From positions 1 to 64,000 of the forward strand of contig DHWA01000038.1 in the NCBI GenBank assembly GCA_002412935.1: 64,000 bases of DNA, in the 5' to 3' direction. This stretch comes from Patescibacteria group bacterium UBA5194. GTDB lineage: Bacteria; Patescibacteriota; Gracilibacteria; BD1-5; UBA6164. The notes below the pieces were generated by a model. It saw only the letters and a list, made by a program, of their open reading frames with translations. It did not search any database and was not told where the DNA came from. Both the position numbers and the translations under genes were made by a program. This document shows positions 33,930 through 45,496 of this stretch, piece by piece (positions within the stretch are counted from its first letter, which is position 1; each line of letters opens with the position of its first letter).

Positions 33930-35576
33930 ATGAAAAAACTAAAAAATCAAGCTTTCACATTAGTAGAACTCATCGTAGTAATCACAATTCTAGCAATTCT
34001 ATGAACAATAGCATTTATATCATTTCAATGATATTCATTAAATGCCAGAGACTGAGTAAGATTAGCAGATATAAATAGTATAAAAAAGAGTTTAGAATTG
34101 TTTATAATAGAAAAGTGATTCTACCCAACGCCAGATAATCAAGTACCTAAAACATATGAATGATGATTAGCATGGACACAATGAACTGTATGAGATAATG
34201 TAATAACAAACCTAGTTAAAATAAGCAAAAAACCTACAGATCCATTACTTGGTAATGAATATACTTATAGTGTAACAAATGCAAAAACAGAATACCAATT
34301 ATGAGCAATATATGAGTGATGAAGTATATTATGAAATAATGATAAAACTTTATATACATCAATAATATCACAAACAAATGCAGCTACAGAAAAAAAAGCC
34401 ACAGCAATGGTAACTTGAACATATAATGGAAAGTTTTTAAAATTATCAACAGGCGGTTTAGATTATATACTAGCAGTACCAAGTATAATAGATTCAGATA
34501 TAACATCAAGTATAATAATTCCAAGAAACTTAGTTTATGATAATTATCAAAACCTACCAAATTCATATAAGAATCTATGATATACAATGACTTGATGATT
34601 TGATTATTCACCCACAACGATAGTAGTATTTACATGAGTTATATCAGATCTTACAAGTAGTTGAATAGTACAAGAACAATTAATAACAAATCTACAAACA
34701 GTATATCAAGGAACAATAATACAATCAGAGCCATGAATACAAGAAATATTAAATGCAACAACATCAGCTCAACAACAAATTTTAGTATGAAATTATATAA
34801 ATAACAGTGTATGATGAATAACATGAGTAAATACAGTACAAACACAAACACAAACATTTTTATCTAATTGTACATGAAGTTTACAATATATATATACAGA
34901 TGCAATATGAACGGAGATATGAAGAGTTAGTAATACATGAGCAACACTTTCTTGAAATCCATGAGCATTAACATGTTTATGAAATATAATAGTATGTGCA
35001 TGAACAAATTCTTGATATACTCTAGCAGCATGTAATGTATGATCTATAGTAGCAGGAACAGATCGGACAATATCGTCTTGAAAATATTTTCAATGGGGAA
35101 ATAATTATTGATCAATTTCATCATGACCAACAATTACAAGTTTAGCTGATGCTACATGATATGGTCCTGATAATTATTATACATCAACATGATTTATAAT
35201 ATGAAGTATAACGTATGGATATGATTGGACAATAGTAAAAAATGATAATTTATGGTGAAGTTGATGAACTGTATTAGAAAGACAATGACCATGTGAAATA
35301 GGATATCATATTCCAACCCAACCTGAATGGGCATCAGTAATAACAACTGGTTGATGGACAACTTGATGAGCTATGCAAATAGCACTTAAATTACCTTATG
35401 CAGGTTCTCGTGGTTGGGATGGGGTTTTTTCTACTCCAGGTTCTCGTGCTTATTATTGGACATCAACACCTAATGGTACTAATGGTACTTCTATATACTT
35501 CCGTGATTCATCAATTTATCCTAATAATCCTGCTAGCCGTTCATTCGGAGATAGTATTAGATGTTTTAAAAATTAA
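33930..35576 (+). CDS. Prepilin-leader surface protein with C-terminal FISUMP domain
   Basis: 548 residues. N-terminal class III prepilin leader (NQA before FTLVELIVVITILAILG, Glu at +5), a pseudopilin-like region with a DPLLGNEYTYSV calcium-like motif, and a long Gly/Ser/Thr-rich middle. The C-terminal domain (about 440-548) matches FISUMP (Fibrobacter succinogenes major paralogous domain): CEIGYHIPTQPEW, YYWTSTPNGTNGTS and SFGDSIRCFKN. Such domains adopt a C-lectin-like fold. It is probably displayed at a pilus tip as an adhesin. In the last 200 bases Gly is GGN and Arg CGT, unlike the TGA/AGA usage before. Confidence 0.85.
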
Positions 35577-35654
35577 TTTAAATATTTATTATTTTTTTAG
35601 TAAAACATAAATATTTATCACACTAGATAATAGTTGGTAAAAATACTTTAAATT

Positions 35655-35783
35655 CTAATTTTTTTCTTTTTTCTTTTTATTATAATCCATAAATAATTTG
35701 AAACTTATTCAAGTTAAAAGTATAAAAATCAATAAAGTATAGTATCAAATCATTGGTTTAAAATCAATCATACAAAAATTCAT
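35655..35783 (-). CDS. Small single-helix membrane peptide
   Basis: 42 residues: one hydrophobic segment (about 11-29) followed by a very basic tail, two TGA glycines, TAG stop. It sits alone in the 337-base gap between the FISUMP and EAL genes. A short membrane peptide with no known family; could be spurious. Confidence 0.4.
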
Positions 35784-35806
35784 TTTTATAAAATAAATAT
35801 ATTTAA

Positions 35807-35851
35807 TAAAGTATAATATATTTTTGATATATTACAAAAAAATATACTTTA
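35807..35851. repeat. Inverted repeat before the EAL gene
   Basis: TAAAGTATA and TATACTTTA separated by 27 A/T-rich bases; a possible regulator site. Confidence 0.35.
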
Positions 35852-35913
35852 CTTTTAATAATTAATAGTTATTATTAATTTAAGTAATCTTACTTAAATA
35901 TTAATATTTATTT

Positions 35914-37563
35914 ATGCCTGAAAAAAATAAATTACTTAAAAATGATAATTGAAACCCTGTTTGAATTTTTATTCATATAGATGTATCATGATGTATAAAC
36001 AATGTGTGTGGAGATGTAGAAAAAATATTTTGATATAGTTTATCTGAGGTTAAAGGACAACATATTTCACTACTTATGTATGATAGAGCGTGAGAAAATG
36101 ATATATTAAGTTCTGTAAAAGAATTACAACTGAAGAATTTATTATGATTTAGAAAAAATTGAGAAGAATTTCCCTTAGAGCTTACTATTAATAAGATTAT
36201 TGAATTAGAAAAAAGGCCATATTCTGATTGATATATAGGTTATATTAAGGATTTAACTAATGAATATATTGATACATGAACTTGACTTATAAATCAGAGA
36301 GAGTTTAAAAAACAACTATTATCTAATTTAGATTCTTCTGAAAAATGAAATATATATAGTTTAGTAGTTATTTCATTTGATAATGTATGTAAATATATAG
36401 ATTTACCAGAGGAAAAAAATTTGATTTTCAAAAAATATTTTAAGACTGTAAAAAAATGTATAGAAAGTTTTGATATAATTAAACCAGATGATGTATTGTA
36501 TTGAGCTTTACAGTGAGATTCATTTGGAATAGCATTGTTTTGAATTAATATTAAAGAAGTAAATATAATCTCTAATAAAATAAGAAAAATCTTAAATTCC
36601 TTAAATGTATGAACAGAAATTGATCCTATGCATATATTATCATGAATTTGAATTGTTGAGTGAAATTCTAAAATAGATAAAGTTATTGATAAGTGATTAG
36701 ATATTTCTTTATCATCTTTGCATAAATGATGAAATAATGTAGAAGTATTTGATGGAGAATCTGATAATGATTATCAATTGGATAAAAATTGGAGAAGAGT
36801 TATAGAAAAAGCATTAATCTGACAGGATTTTCATTTTGAGTTGTATTGTCAAAAAATAGTTTCAGCAAAATGATATGATGAACTTAAATATGAAATATTG
36901 ATTAGATTATTTGATAAAAAAACAAATAAACAAATATCACCAGGTATATTTATTCCTAAGTCTGAACAATTAAATTTATCAACTCGTATAGATCGTTATG
37001 TTATTGAAAATACATTTAAATTGTTATCAGAAAATCCAATTCATTTATCAAAATTAACAAGAGCTTCTATAAATTTAACCGGACCTTCAATTTCTGATAA
37101 AAATATGTTTGAATATATAGAAAAAATGTTTAGTATATATAAAATTCCACCAAGAAAAATATGTTTTGAAATAACTGAAACATGAGAAGTTAAAGATAAA
37201 AAAACAGCTGCAAATTTAATAAAAAAACTAAAAGGAATTTGATGTGAAATTGCTATAGATGATTACTGAATATGAAACTCAAGTGCTGAAAAATTATATG
37301 CAGGTGATTATGATATAGTGAAAATTGATCAAAAATTTATTAAATGATTAGTTGATAAAAACTGAAAAGTATATGAATTATTTAAGCTATTTATAGCAAG
37401 TGTTTGTGATGTATCAAGGATAATTTGATTAAAAGTAGTTGCTGAGTATGTTAATTGAATAGAAACTGAAAGAGTTTTAAAAGAAATAGGAGTAGATTAT
37501 TTTCAATGATATGAATCAAGTTGAGAACCTATGCCTTTGACTAATTATAATGATAAAAAATAA
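35914..37563 (+). CDS. PAS - degenerate GGDEF - EAL protein
   Basis: 549 residues. An N-terminal PAS sensor (GCINNVCGDVEKIFGYSLSE near 26, RKNGEEFPLELTI) is followed by a GGDEF-like domain whose signature is degraded to QGDSFGIA. The EAL phosphodiesterase domain has all expected acidic and metal residues: EILIR for EAL, INLTG, CFEITET, IDDYG for DDFG, VKIDQKFI, VVAEYV and FQGY. It should hydrolyse c-di-GMP and use the GGDEF as a GTP sensor. No signal peptide or membrane helix. Adjacent to pilin-like genes; a role in pilus or surface behaviour is inferred. Confidence 0.9.
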
Positions 37564-37719
37564 TGAAATTGATAAAAATATTTTATATAAATTATAAAAA
37601 TAAATAATATTTATTCAATAAAATCTATTTATTTTTGACTTTTTTAGTTTAAAAAACTTGCTTTTTATAAACTTTGATTAAACTAAAGCCATATATTTTA
37701 TAAATTAATAATCATTATT

Positions 37720-38289
37720 ATGATAATAGCAATGAAAGTGACTGCAGGAAGAGTTATAAAAATAGGTAATGAACTTTTATTAGTTTTAAAGAAAGAAATT
37801 CACAGATGAGGTAGATGATCTACAAATATAAAAATTAGAATGAAAAATGTACTAGTTTGAAATACTACAGATAGAGTTTTTGATAGTGAAGAAAAATTAG
37901 ATGATGTGGTTTTAGATAGATCTAAATTTGAGTTTTTATATCAATCTTGAGATACATTTTATTTTATGGATCAAGAAAATTATGAACAAATTGAATTAAG
38001 TTCTGAAGATGTTGGTGATGTAGTTAATTTTATGATTCCATGATCAATCGTAGATATACAAAGATATGAATGAAAATTGATTTGAGTTATACTTCCAGCT
38101 AATGTAAAACTTCAAATTACTGAATGTGAACCATGAGTAAAGGGAAATACAGCTGATTGAAAAGTAATTAAAGAGGCAACTTTAGAAACTGGATATACAA
38201 TCAAGGTTCCAGGGTTTGTTGAAGCATGAGAATATGTAATAATCAATACTGAAACTTGAGAATATAGTGAAAGAGCAAAAAAAGATTAA
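37720..38289 (+). CDS. efp: Elongation factor P with Arg loop tip
   Basis: Rescues ribosomes stalled on polyproline. Three beta-barrel domains in 189 residues: the KOW-like N-domain (TAGRVIKIGNELLLV), an OB domain (YEGKLIGVILPANVKLQI, ECEPGVKGNTADGK), and a C-domain ending EAGEYVIINTETGEYSER. The modified loop tip is RGGRGS: the position that carries Lys34 in E. coli is Arg. That is the substrate residue for EarP rhamnosylation, and earP is the next gene, convergent. A second in-frame ATG at 37732 would give 185 residues, closer to the family length, and is a possible start. Confidence 0.94.
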
Positions 38290-38300
38290 AATATGTCTTT

Positions 38301-38326
38301 GTCATTCCGGACCTGATCCGGAATCT
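38301..38326. repeat. GTCATTCCGG palindrome
   Basis: GTCATTCCGG, ACCTGAT, CCGGAATC, between efp and earP, the best-formed copy of this family. Confidence 0.75.
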
Positions 38327-38336
38327 ATTAAATAAA

Positions 38337-39455
38337 TTAAAAAATCTTTTCAAGTTTTTTATATAAATCACAATTATTATTTATATAAATTCATAAATTT
38401 TGAAACAAATTAGTATAGTTTTGATAATTGTTCAAGAAGCTTGAAAAGGCTTCTTTTTTGTATATTGAATTAAAGTTTTTAAGTATTTTACTATATTCTA
38501 ACTCTTGTATTTTATTTTCTTCTAAAAAAATTAAAAAATCATCTATTTTTTCATCGTGAGCTTTATTATTTTCTTTATAAATATCCCAAAAAGTTGGTTT
38601 TCAACTCGAAAGTGAAGTGCATAAACTATTTTCTCATCTTACTATATTGCAATCACAAATTGAAAGAAAATCATTGTAATCTAGTAACTCCAAAAAAGGC
38701 ATAAAAAATATATGGAAAAACTGTCATTCCGGATTTAGTCCGGAATCTTTAATGCTTTGTTTTGTGTATTTTCATGGTATTATAGACTTCTGAATTCTTT
38801 TTCAACTATCAAACAAAAAAAATACTTCATTTTTTCTTTCTTGAATTATCTCTATTATTTCTTTTAAAGTATCTTTATAAACAAAAACAGAAATCCATTT
38901 TTTGTTTAATAAATCTGAAGTTATTTTTATATCTAAATCATATTTAGATTTTAAATAATTTAAGTATTCTTCTTTAGTCTTTAGTCTTTTGTTTTTTATC
39001 TGTTGAATTATTATTCAACCAGTATTTTCTCTTAAACTAGGTATAAAGTGTGTAAAAGTATTTCAATTTATTTTATAATTAGTTAAGTGAAGATTTTCAA
39101 TTCACTTATGAAGTAAAAAATATCAAAATTGAATTATATTTTTTCATATTTCTCATTTTTTTAGATAATTACTTTGTAATTTATAGTCAAAAAAAGTAAA
39201 TATTGTTTTGGATGGAATATAATCATTCAAATCTGATAAACTATAAAATTGAATATTATTATTTTTTTGCATTCTACATTCTATATTCTGTATTCTATTA
39301 CCTATCATTTTATTAAATAATTCCTCATTATCACTAAAAAATCTAACTTTGAGTTTTGGATTTTTTAATACCATTACCAAAGCTAGATTTAAAGCAAATC
39401 ATATATCTCAATAGTTATCTAAAATAGGTACATAAAAATCTATATATTGAATCAT
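38337..39455 (-). CDS. earP: EF-P arginine rhamnosyltransferase EarP with repeat insertion
   Basis: Transfers rhamnose from dTDP-rhamnose to the loop-tip Arg of EF-P. 372 residues. DFYVPILDNYGDIGFALNLA at the start is the EarP DNYGDIG motif; near the end CNIVRGENSLCTSLSSGKPT, WDIYKENNKAHDEKIDDFL match the EarP C-lobe (VRGEDS, GKP, W-x-IY, H-x-x-K). Residues about 236-245 (KDSGLNPEGQ) come from an inserted GTCATTCC palindrome, and about 55-64 from a CAGAATATAGAATG repeat. Both keep the frame and lie outside the conserved motifs. It starts 15 bases inside the 3' end of the antiporter gene. Confidence 0.9.
38722..38748. repeat. GTCATTCCGG palindrome inside earP
   Basis: TGTCATTCCGG, ATTTAGT, CCGGAATC. 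Translated on the minus strand it reads Asp-Ser-Gly-Leu-Asn-Pro-Glu-Gly(TGA)-Gln. Confidence 0.8.
39268..39301. repeat. GAAT-type mini-repeat inside earP
   Basis: On the minus strand AATACAGAATATAGAATGTA then GAATGC; the same motif occurs at 42083-42112. Confidence 0.55.
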
Positions 39456-40396
39456 ATAAAAACTAAATAAAGTAAATACAATATAATAAAGATTATTCAA
39501 TGTCATCTATTTAATCTTCATTTACTACTTGAAAAATATAGAAAAAACATAAATAGAGTTGTTACAGCTAATTCTATAATTATGTATATAATATCTGAAT
39601 TTGCTATGGCTATAGGAGTTATTAATCATGTTACAGCTAATCATACAACTATGTTTATTATATTTGATCAAACTATATTTCAAATAACTATATCACTATC
39701 TTTTTTTAGACTGGCAACAACAGATGCTGCTAATTCAGGCAAACTTGTTCATAATGCAACAATTGTAAGTCATATAATAGTTTCTGATACACCAAATGAA
39801 CTAGCTATAGATTTAGCTGCTCTTACTATTACTTCTGCTCATAATGCAAGTCATATAGATCATCAAATAATATATAATATAGATTTCCAAGTTGGTAATC
39901 TTTGTGAGTGTTCTTCTTGTTCTTCTTCTAGATTTCTCATAATTCAAAATGTATAGGACATAAAAATTATGAAAAACAATATTAGTACTAAAGAGTCTCA
40001 AAAAGTTATTATATTTTTAGGTGTCTTTGATAGTATTACATCATTTGCCAGAAAAAATAATGCACTCGATGTAAGTAAAGTAAAAGGAACTTCTTTAAAT
40101 ACAGTTGAATTTTGTGCTTTTAAAGGATATATAATTGCAGATACTCATAAAATTAAAAGTATATTTGCTATATTTGATCAAACTATATTTCATAGAGCAA
40201 GTCATGTTTCTCATTTTATAGCTGAAATAGTATTTATAAATATTTCTGGAGCAGAAGTTCAAATAGCAACTATTGTTAATCAAATTACCAAGTTAGAAAT
40301 TCAAAACTTTTTTGCAAAATTTGTAGATCAATTTACAAGGTATCAGGCACACTTTATAAGTATAAAGAATCAAACAATAATTAGTATGTAATCCAT
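39440..40396 (-). CDS. Na+(K+)/Ca2+ antiporter, YrbG-type
   Basis: Multi-pass calcium:cation exchanger of 318 residues, with the two inverted alpha-repeat motifs: TIVAIGTSAPEIFINTISA and GNIVGSNIANI in the first half, TIVALGTSLPELAASVVAS and GNIVGSNIINI in the second. About ten helices, with a central Glu-rich cytosolic loop (NLEEEQEEH). Complete family. It overlaps the earP start, so both are probably one transcript. Confidence 0.95.
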
Positions 40397-40546
40397 ATTT
40401 TCAAAAGATTAAAATATTAAATCATTTTAATAATATAATTTTTTCAGCATTTTCCAAATTTTATTGATAATTTAATTGAAATTTTCTCTTTTTTCCTTAT
40501 TATGTTTATACAAAACATTTAAATTATTTCTATTATATATATTTTT

Positions 40547-42085
40547 ATGCGAGTCATTTTTATTATTATATTTTATTTTTTCTCATTTTTTTCTTGTTTT
40601 TGAGAAGAATTAAATACTGCTAATCAAGAAATAAATGAAGTTGAAATAAAATGTACTGAGAATAAATATGATATTATCTGAGATTTTAATACTAAGGTTA
40701 ATAGTAACTTAATTTATAGTATCAAAAATAATCTTACTTGAGTAGAAAAAAGCGATAAGGAAGTCTCTTTTTTAGTTACTAAAGATTGACAAAAAATAAC
40801 AGAAAAAAATTCAGAAAAATTTAATATAAATTTTTCTGAGATAGGAACTTTTTTGGTTAAAGCTAAAATTACAGAGAAAGATTCTCAGTGTGTTTATGAA
40901 TTAGAAAAAAAAGTTAATGTGTATTCAAAAATTGTTTCCTATATATCTGATAAAAGTGATTTAAATTTATCATTTGATGAAAATTTCAAAAAAAATAATA
41001 TATTTTTTGATAAAACAATCTTAGAAAATAAAAATACAAGTTCTATACAAGAACAATTTTTATCTCAAATTACAGATAAATTTCATATTTTCCAAGATTC
41101 TGATTTAATTATCATTGATTCTAATAGTTATTTAGAAATTTTACAATGATTTGAAAAGTTATCAAAGATATATAATATAAATTTCCCTAATAAAAAGGTA
41201 TTTATAGTTACAAATTCTAGTTTTATACTTTCAAAAAAATTGCTTAGCAATTTTATTAATAGTTTAGATATAAATATATATACATTTACACCATCAAATT
41301 TATTAAATTTTTTAAATTATATTTCTTTATGAAAATCATCAACTGATATTATAAAAGATAAATATTATTGAATAAATCAGATATCTTTTGATGATACTTC
41401 TAGTAAATTATTTTTTCTTACTAATTTTACAAATAAACTTATTTCATCTTGATTTCCTATAAGTATATTAGGATTAATATTTTCTTTGTGAGTAGCTGTA
41501 ACTATAATAAATTTTATCAGACAATTTATTTGAATATCTATATTTAATTTATATTACCCTATCTTTTTTGCTTTAAGTATTTATCTTTTTAGTTTTCAAA
41601 TAACATTAATCCTTTTTTTATCTTCTATGTTTTCTATGTATTTTATGAAGATTATATATAAAAGAGTACATTTCTTATTAAATACAAAACTTTCTTTATA
41701 TTTTATACTTTATCTTATACTTTCAATAACTTTTATTTGAATACTCAATTTATTTAATCTTATTGATTTTAATGATTTGAAATCAAATTTAGTTATTTTC
41801 CCATTTATAATAATTCCAATGATTGCTTATAAATTATTTACAGATGAAAGAAAAGTTTTCAGTTGGTGATTTTTGTTCTATTTATTGGAATTTTTATTTG
41901 TTTCACTACTGGCTTATTATACAATAAAATCAAGTTTTATTCAAAATATTTTTTTAGCTTATACTGAGTTACTTATATTAGTATTTTTTATAAATTTTTT
42001 AATTTGAAAATTTACTGGATTACAAATTTTGGAATATATTCGTTTTATTCCTTTAATTAAAAGACATTTCCAAGAAGAAGAATAG
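40547..42085 (+). CDS. 7TM_transglut membrane protein
   Basis: 512 residues. N-terminal signal or membrane helix, then a large extracytoplasmic part (about 25-290) with two Cys near 41 and 121 and an Ig/PKD-like beta region, then seven helices to the end. The helical region has the family patterns NFIRQFIGISIFNLYYPIFF near 318 and LIGKFTGLQILEYIRFIPLI near the end, as in 7TM_transglut (PF14402). In known systems this protein is paired with an ATP-grasp peptide ligase (alpha-L-glutamate ligase-like); here that ligase is the next gene. Probably a receptor or scaffold for a membrane-linked peptide modification. Confidence 0.85.
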
Positions 42086-42112
42086 ACTACAGAATATAGA
42101 ATGCAGAATAAA
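42083..42112. repeat. GAAT-type mini-repeat
   Basis: TAGACTACAGAATATAGAAT then GCAGAAT, related to the block inside earP at 39268. Confidence 0.5.
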
Positions 42113-42170
42113 GAAAAAAATAATTTTACAATATTCTAATCACTAAGCACTAATCTCTAATTTCTAGTTT

Positions 42171-44498
42171 ATGTTTGACTTTTGAATACTTTCGATGAAT
42201 GAAAGAAATCTAAATTATATAAAAAAACTCAATCCTAAATCTTCTATAAATTTAGCTGATAATAAAACCGAAACAAAAATTTTTTTAGAACAGAGATGAG
42301 TTTCAATTCCTAAAACATTAGCAATTATATCAAATAAAAAACAATTAACATCTTTTAATTTTAACTTATTAAAGGAAACTTTTTTTGTTATTAAACCAGT
42401 TTATTGAAGTAGATGAAGATGAATATTGATTATAGAAAATTTAAAAAATTGAAATTACAAAATATGAGATGATATTGTTTCAGAAGTTTTCTTAATAGAT
42501 CATATGCTAGATATATTAAATTGAGATTTTTCACTAAATTATTGATTTGATAAAGTTTTGATCGAAGAAAAATTAATCCCTTGAAATGGTTTTGAAAAAT
42601 TTTGTAAGTATTGATTAGCTGATATAAGGATAATAGTTTATAATCTGGTTCCTGTTGCAGCTATGGTTAGAATGCCTACAAAAATATCTAATTGAAAAGC
42701 AAATTTATCTCAATGATGAATTTGACTTGGAATAGAAGTATGATCATGAATAATAAATACTATTTATATAGATTGAAAAGTACATAAAAAGAATTTTCCA
42801 GATAAATATTGTTTATTAAAATGATTTGAAATTCCATTCTGGGATGAAATACTTTATGCTTCATCAAAGACTCAATTTTTTGTGAATTTATGATATTTAG
42901 CACTTGATTGGGTTATAACTGACTCATGACCAAAGATACTTGAAATTAATGCTAGAGCTGGTCTCGAGATACAAAATGTATGTATTTTGCCTTTAAAAAA
43001 TAGACTTGATAAAATAAAAGATTTAAAAATATCTGAACCTGAAAAATGAGTAGAATTATCAAAATCTTTATTTTCAAATAAAGTTTCAAATAGATTTAAT
43101 TCATCAAAAATTCTTTATTTATCACAAAATGCAAAAATAATTTTTGATGATAACCAAGAAAATATAATAATTAAGGTTGATTTAAATAAAACAAAAAATT
43201 TTATTTCTAGTTATTTGTTTGATTTAGTTACACAAAATAATTTTGTAATTAAAATATGAGAAAATATAAAATTTAAAAATTTAAAATTCCTAGTTGATGA
43301 GTCTTTAGATAATGATGTTTTGGTTTTATGAACAAATATAGTAAAAGATTTTTTCATAAAACCAGAGGTAAATATAAATAAAAATGAATTTTTAATTCCA
43401 AAAAAAATCAATAAAAACGAGATCTCACTACTTAAAATTATTGATGAAAAAGTTATAAAATTAGATAAAAAAATAAGTCTTACCAATGCACTTAAACCAA
43501 CCAATTTTTTAGAACAATTAGATAAATTCATCGAAATGGAAGGGAAGTATAATCCAATATTTGAGTATGATTTTCTAGATGATCAAAGAATAGAAAAAAT
43601 AGAGAAAGAAATATTATCTTTAAAGGACACATATTTTAAAAAAGATTTAGAATTAAAATCAGAATTTGCAAATATATTTTTAGAAAAGATTGATGAAATT
43701 TTAAATAAATTATATTTAATAAAAGCGTATAAAGAACAAAATTTCGAAAATATTGAAAAGTTTAATATAAAACTTTTCGATAAATTAGATAATAAATTAT
43801 TTGAAAAATCAGAAAATAAATTATGATTACTGGTTAATAATACAATTTTATGAAAACAACTTGATCTAAATTACGTAGTTACATATATAAAAAATTATTT
43901 AGAAGAAAATTTTATAAATTCTTGAGTAAGAGTTGTATTATCAACATCAAATATGTCTAGAATTTCTTTAAATCGTAAAAAATGAAAAATAGAAATAAGA
44001 ATATCTATTGATTGAATATTTAGAGAGAAAGAATTAAATTGAATAATTGCTCATGAGATATGAGTTCATCTTGTAAGATATCTTAATTGAAAAAAATCTG
44101 GCTGGAATATATTTGAATCAGGTACTGCTAATTATTTAGCTACAGAAGAATGATTAGCAGTATATAATAGTCTAAAATATTTTCCGGAAAATTATGAAAA
44201 AAATGCGATGTATCAGAATTATTATATGATAACTTTAGCAAAAAAACTTGATTTTAAAGAGTTAGCAGAGATTTGATTTCGTTTAAAATGAAATGATTAT
44301 ATAAAAGTTTTTAAAACTATTACAAGGTTTAAAAAATGAATTAAAGATACAAGTATAAAAAATTCTTGAGCATTTTTTTCTAAAGACAAAGTTTATTTAG
44401 ATTGATTTGTTGCTGTAAAAGAATGGATTAAAAATGGTTGAGATATAGAAAAACTTATGATAGGAAAAATAAAAATAGAAGATTTAGATTTAATTTAA
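42171..44498 (+). CDS. Fusion: ATP-grasp ligase + DUF1704 metallopeptidase
   Basis: 775 residues. Residues about 1-290 are an ATP-grasp of the alpha-L-glutamate-ligase-like/ATPgrasp_ST family: MNERNLNYIKKLNPK, VIKPVYGSRGRGILII, LIEEKLIP, MPTKISNGKANLSQGG, LEINARAGLEIQN. A linker with coiled coils follows (about 300-590). The C-terminal DUF1704 domain is related to the MATCAP tyrosine carboxypeptidases: zinc motif HEIGVHLVRYLNG at 628-640 and EEGLAVY at 659, the QEGLA-type Glu. Ligase and peptidase thus sit in one chain, a layout I do not know. Directly after the 7TM gene and 21 bases before another ATP-grasp. The substrate is unknown. Confidence 0.88.
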
Positions 44499-44519
44499 TA
44501 TTTTTTAATTCTAATTATT

Positions 44520-45494
44520 ATGTGAAAACCAATGACATATTTTTCCATTACTTCTCAAATAATTATTGATGAAGCTAAAAAAATGGGATTTGAAACTGAA
44601 ATATTACAAGCAAATAAAAATTTTTATGTGGTTAGATGAAATGGTAAAGAAATATATTTTAAAAGTAATGATTTTTGATGAAATACTGCTTTATGATATA
44701 AAATAGCGGATGATAAAGAATTAACAAATACCGTTTTAGATAAAAATTGATTTAAAATTCCTAGAAGTATTTATATAAATAAAAAAGATTTAAAATACTT
44801 TAACATAGAAAAAACAAATTTGAGATTTCCATTAGTTACAAAACCAATAGATGAATGACATGGTAATTGAGTAACAGTATGAATAGAATCGAAAGAAGAA
44901 TTAAATTATGGTATAAAAGAAGCCTTAAAATTTGGAAATAATTTTATTATTCAAGAATTTATAGAATGAGATGAACATAGAATTTTAGTTATTTGAGATA
45001 AAGTTGTTTTATGAGTTAAAAGAATACCTGCACATATAATATGAGATTGAATTCATACAATTAAAGAACTTATTGAAATTGAAAATAAAAACCCTCTAAG
45101 ATGAAAATGATATGAATCATCTTTAAGTTATATAGAGATAGATTCTAAATTAATTAATTATATTTGAAAAACTTGATTAAATTTAGGTACTATTTCTAAA
45201 AAATGAGAATATATGAAACTAAAATGAGTTTCAAACTTATGAGCTGGATGAACATTAATAAATGTAACAAATAAAATGTCAGAAGAATTAAAAAAAGAGT
45301 GTGTTGATGGAGTTAAAAAATTATGATTAAAGGTAGCCTGAATAGATATAATTACTGAAGATTTGTCAACTTCTTTACATAATTCATGATGAGCTATAAT
45401 AGAAGTAAATGCTACTCCTTGATTATGATGAGACTTTGAATTAACTTGAGTAAATACTTGATTAGAGCTTTTAAAATATATTTTTAAAATTTAG
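44520..45494 (+). CDS. Cyanophycin-synthetase-like ATP-grasp ligase
   Basis: 324 residues, a single ATP-grasp fold. PLVTKPIDEGHGNGVTVGI near 104, FIIQEFIEGDEHRILVIGDK near 142, RIPAHIIGDGIHTIKELI near 170, and the metal site IIEVNATPGLGGDFE near 290. These are the marks of the CphA/GshF/RimK branch that joins amino acids to a carboxylate using ATP. The Mur-like domain of full CphA is absent, as is an S-adenosyl site. It probably acts with the preceding ligase-peptidase fusion. Confidence 0.9.
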
Positions 45495-45496
45495 GA

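Noticed and set aside
33930..35576. Complete diversity-generating retroelement
   Set aside because: No reverse transcriptase and no template repeat are in the window; only codon shift and domain type point that way.
39582..40391. Two plus-strand open frames of 124 and 140 codons
   Set aside because: They are shadows of the Ca2+ antiporter on the minus strand, whose alpha-repeat motifs are unmistakable.
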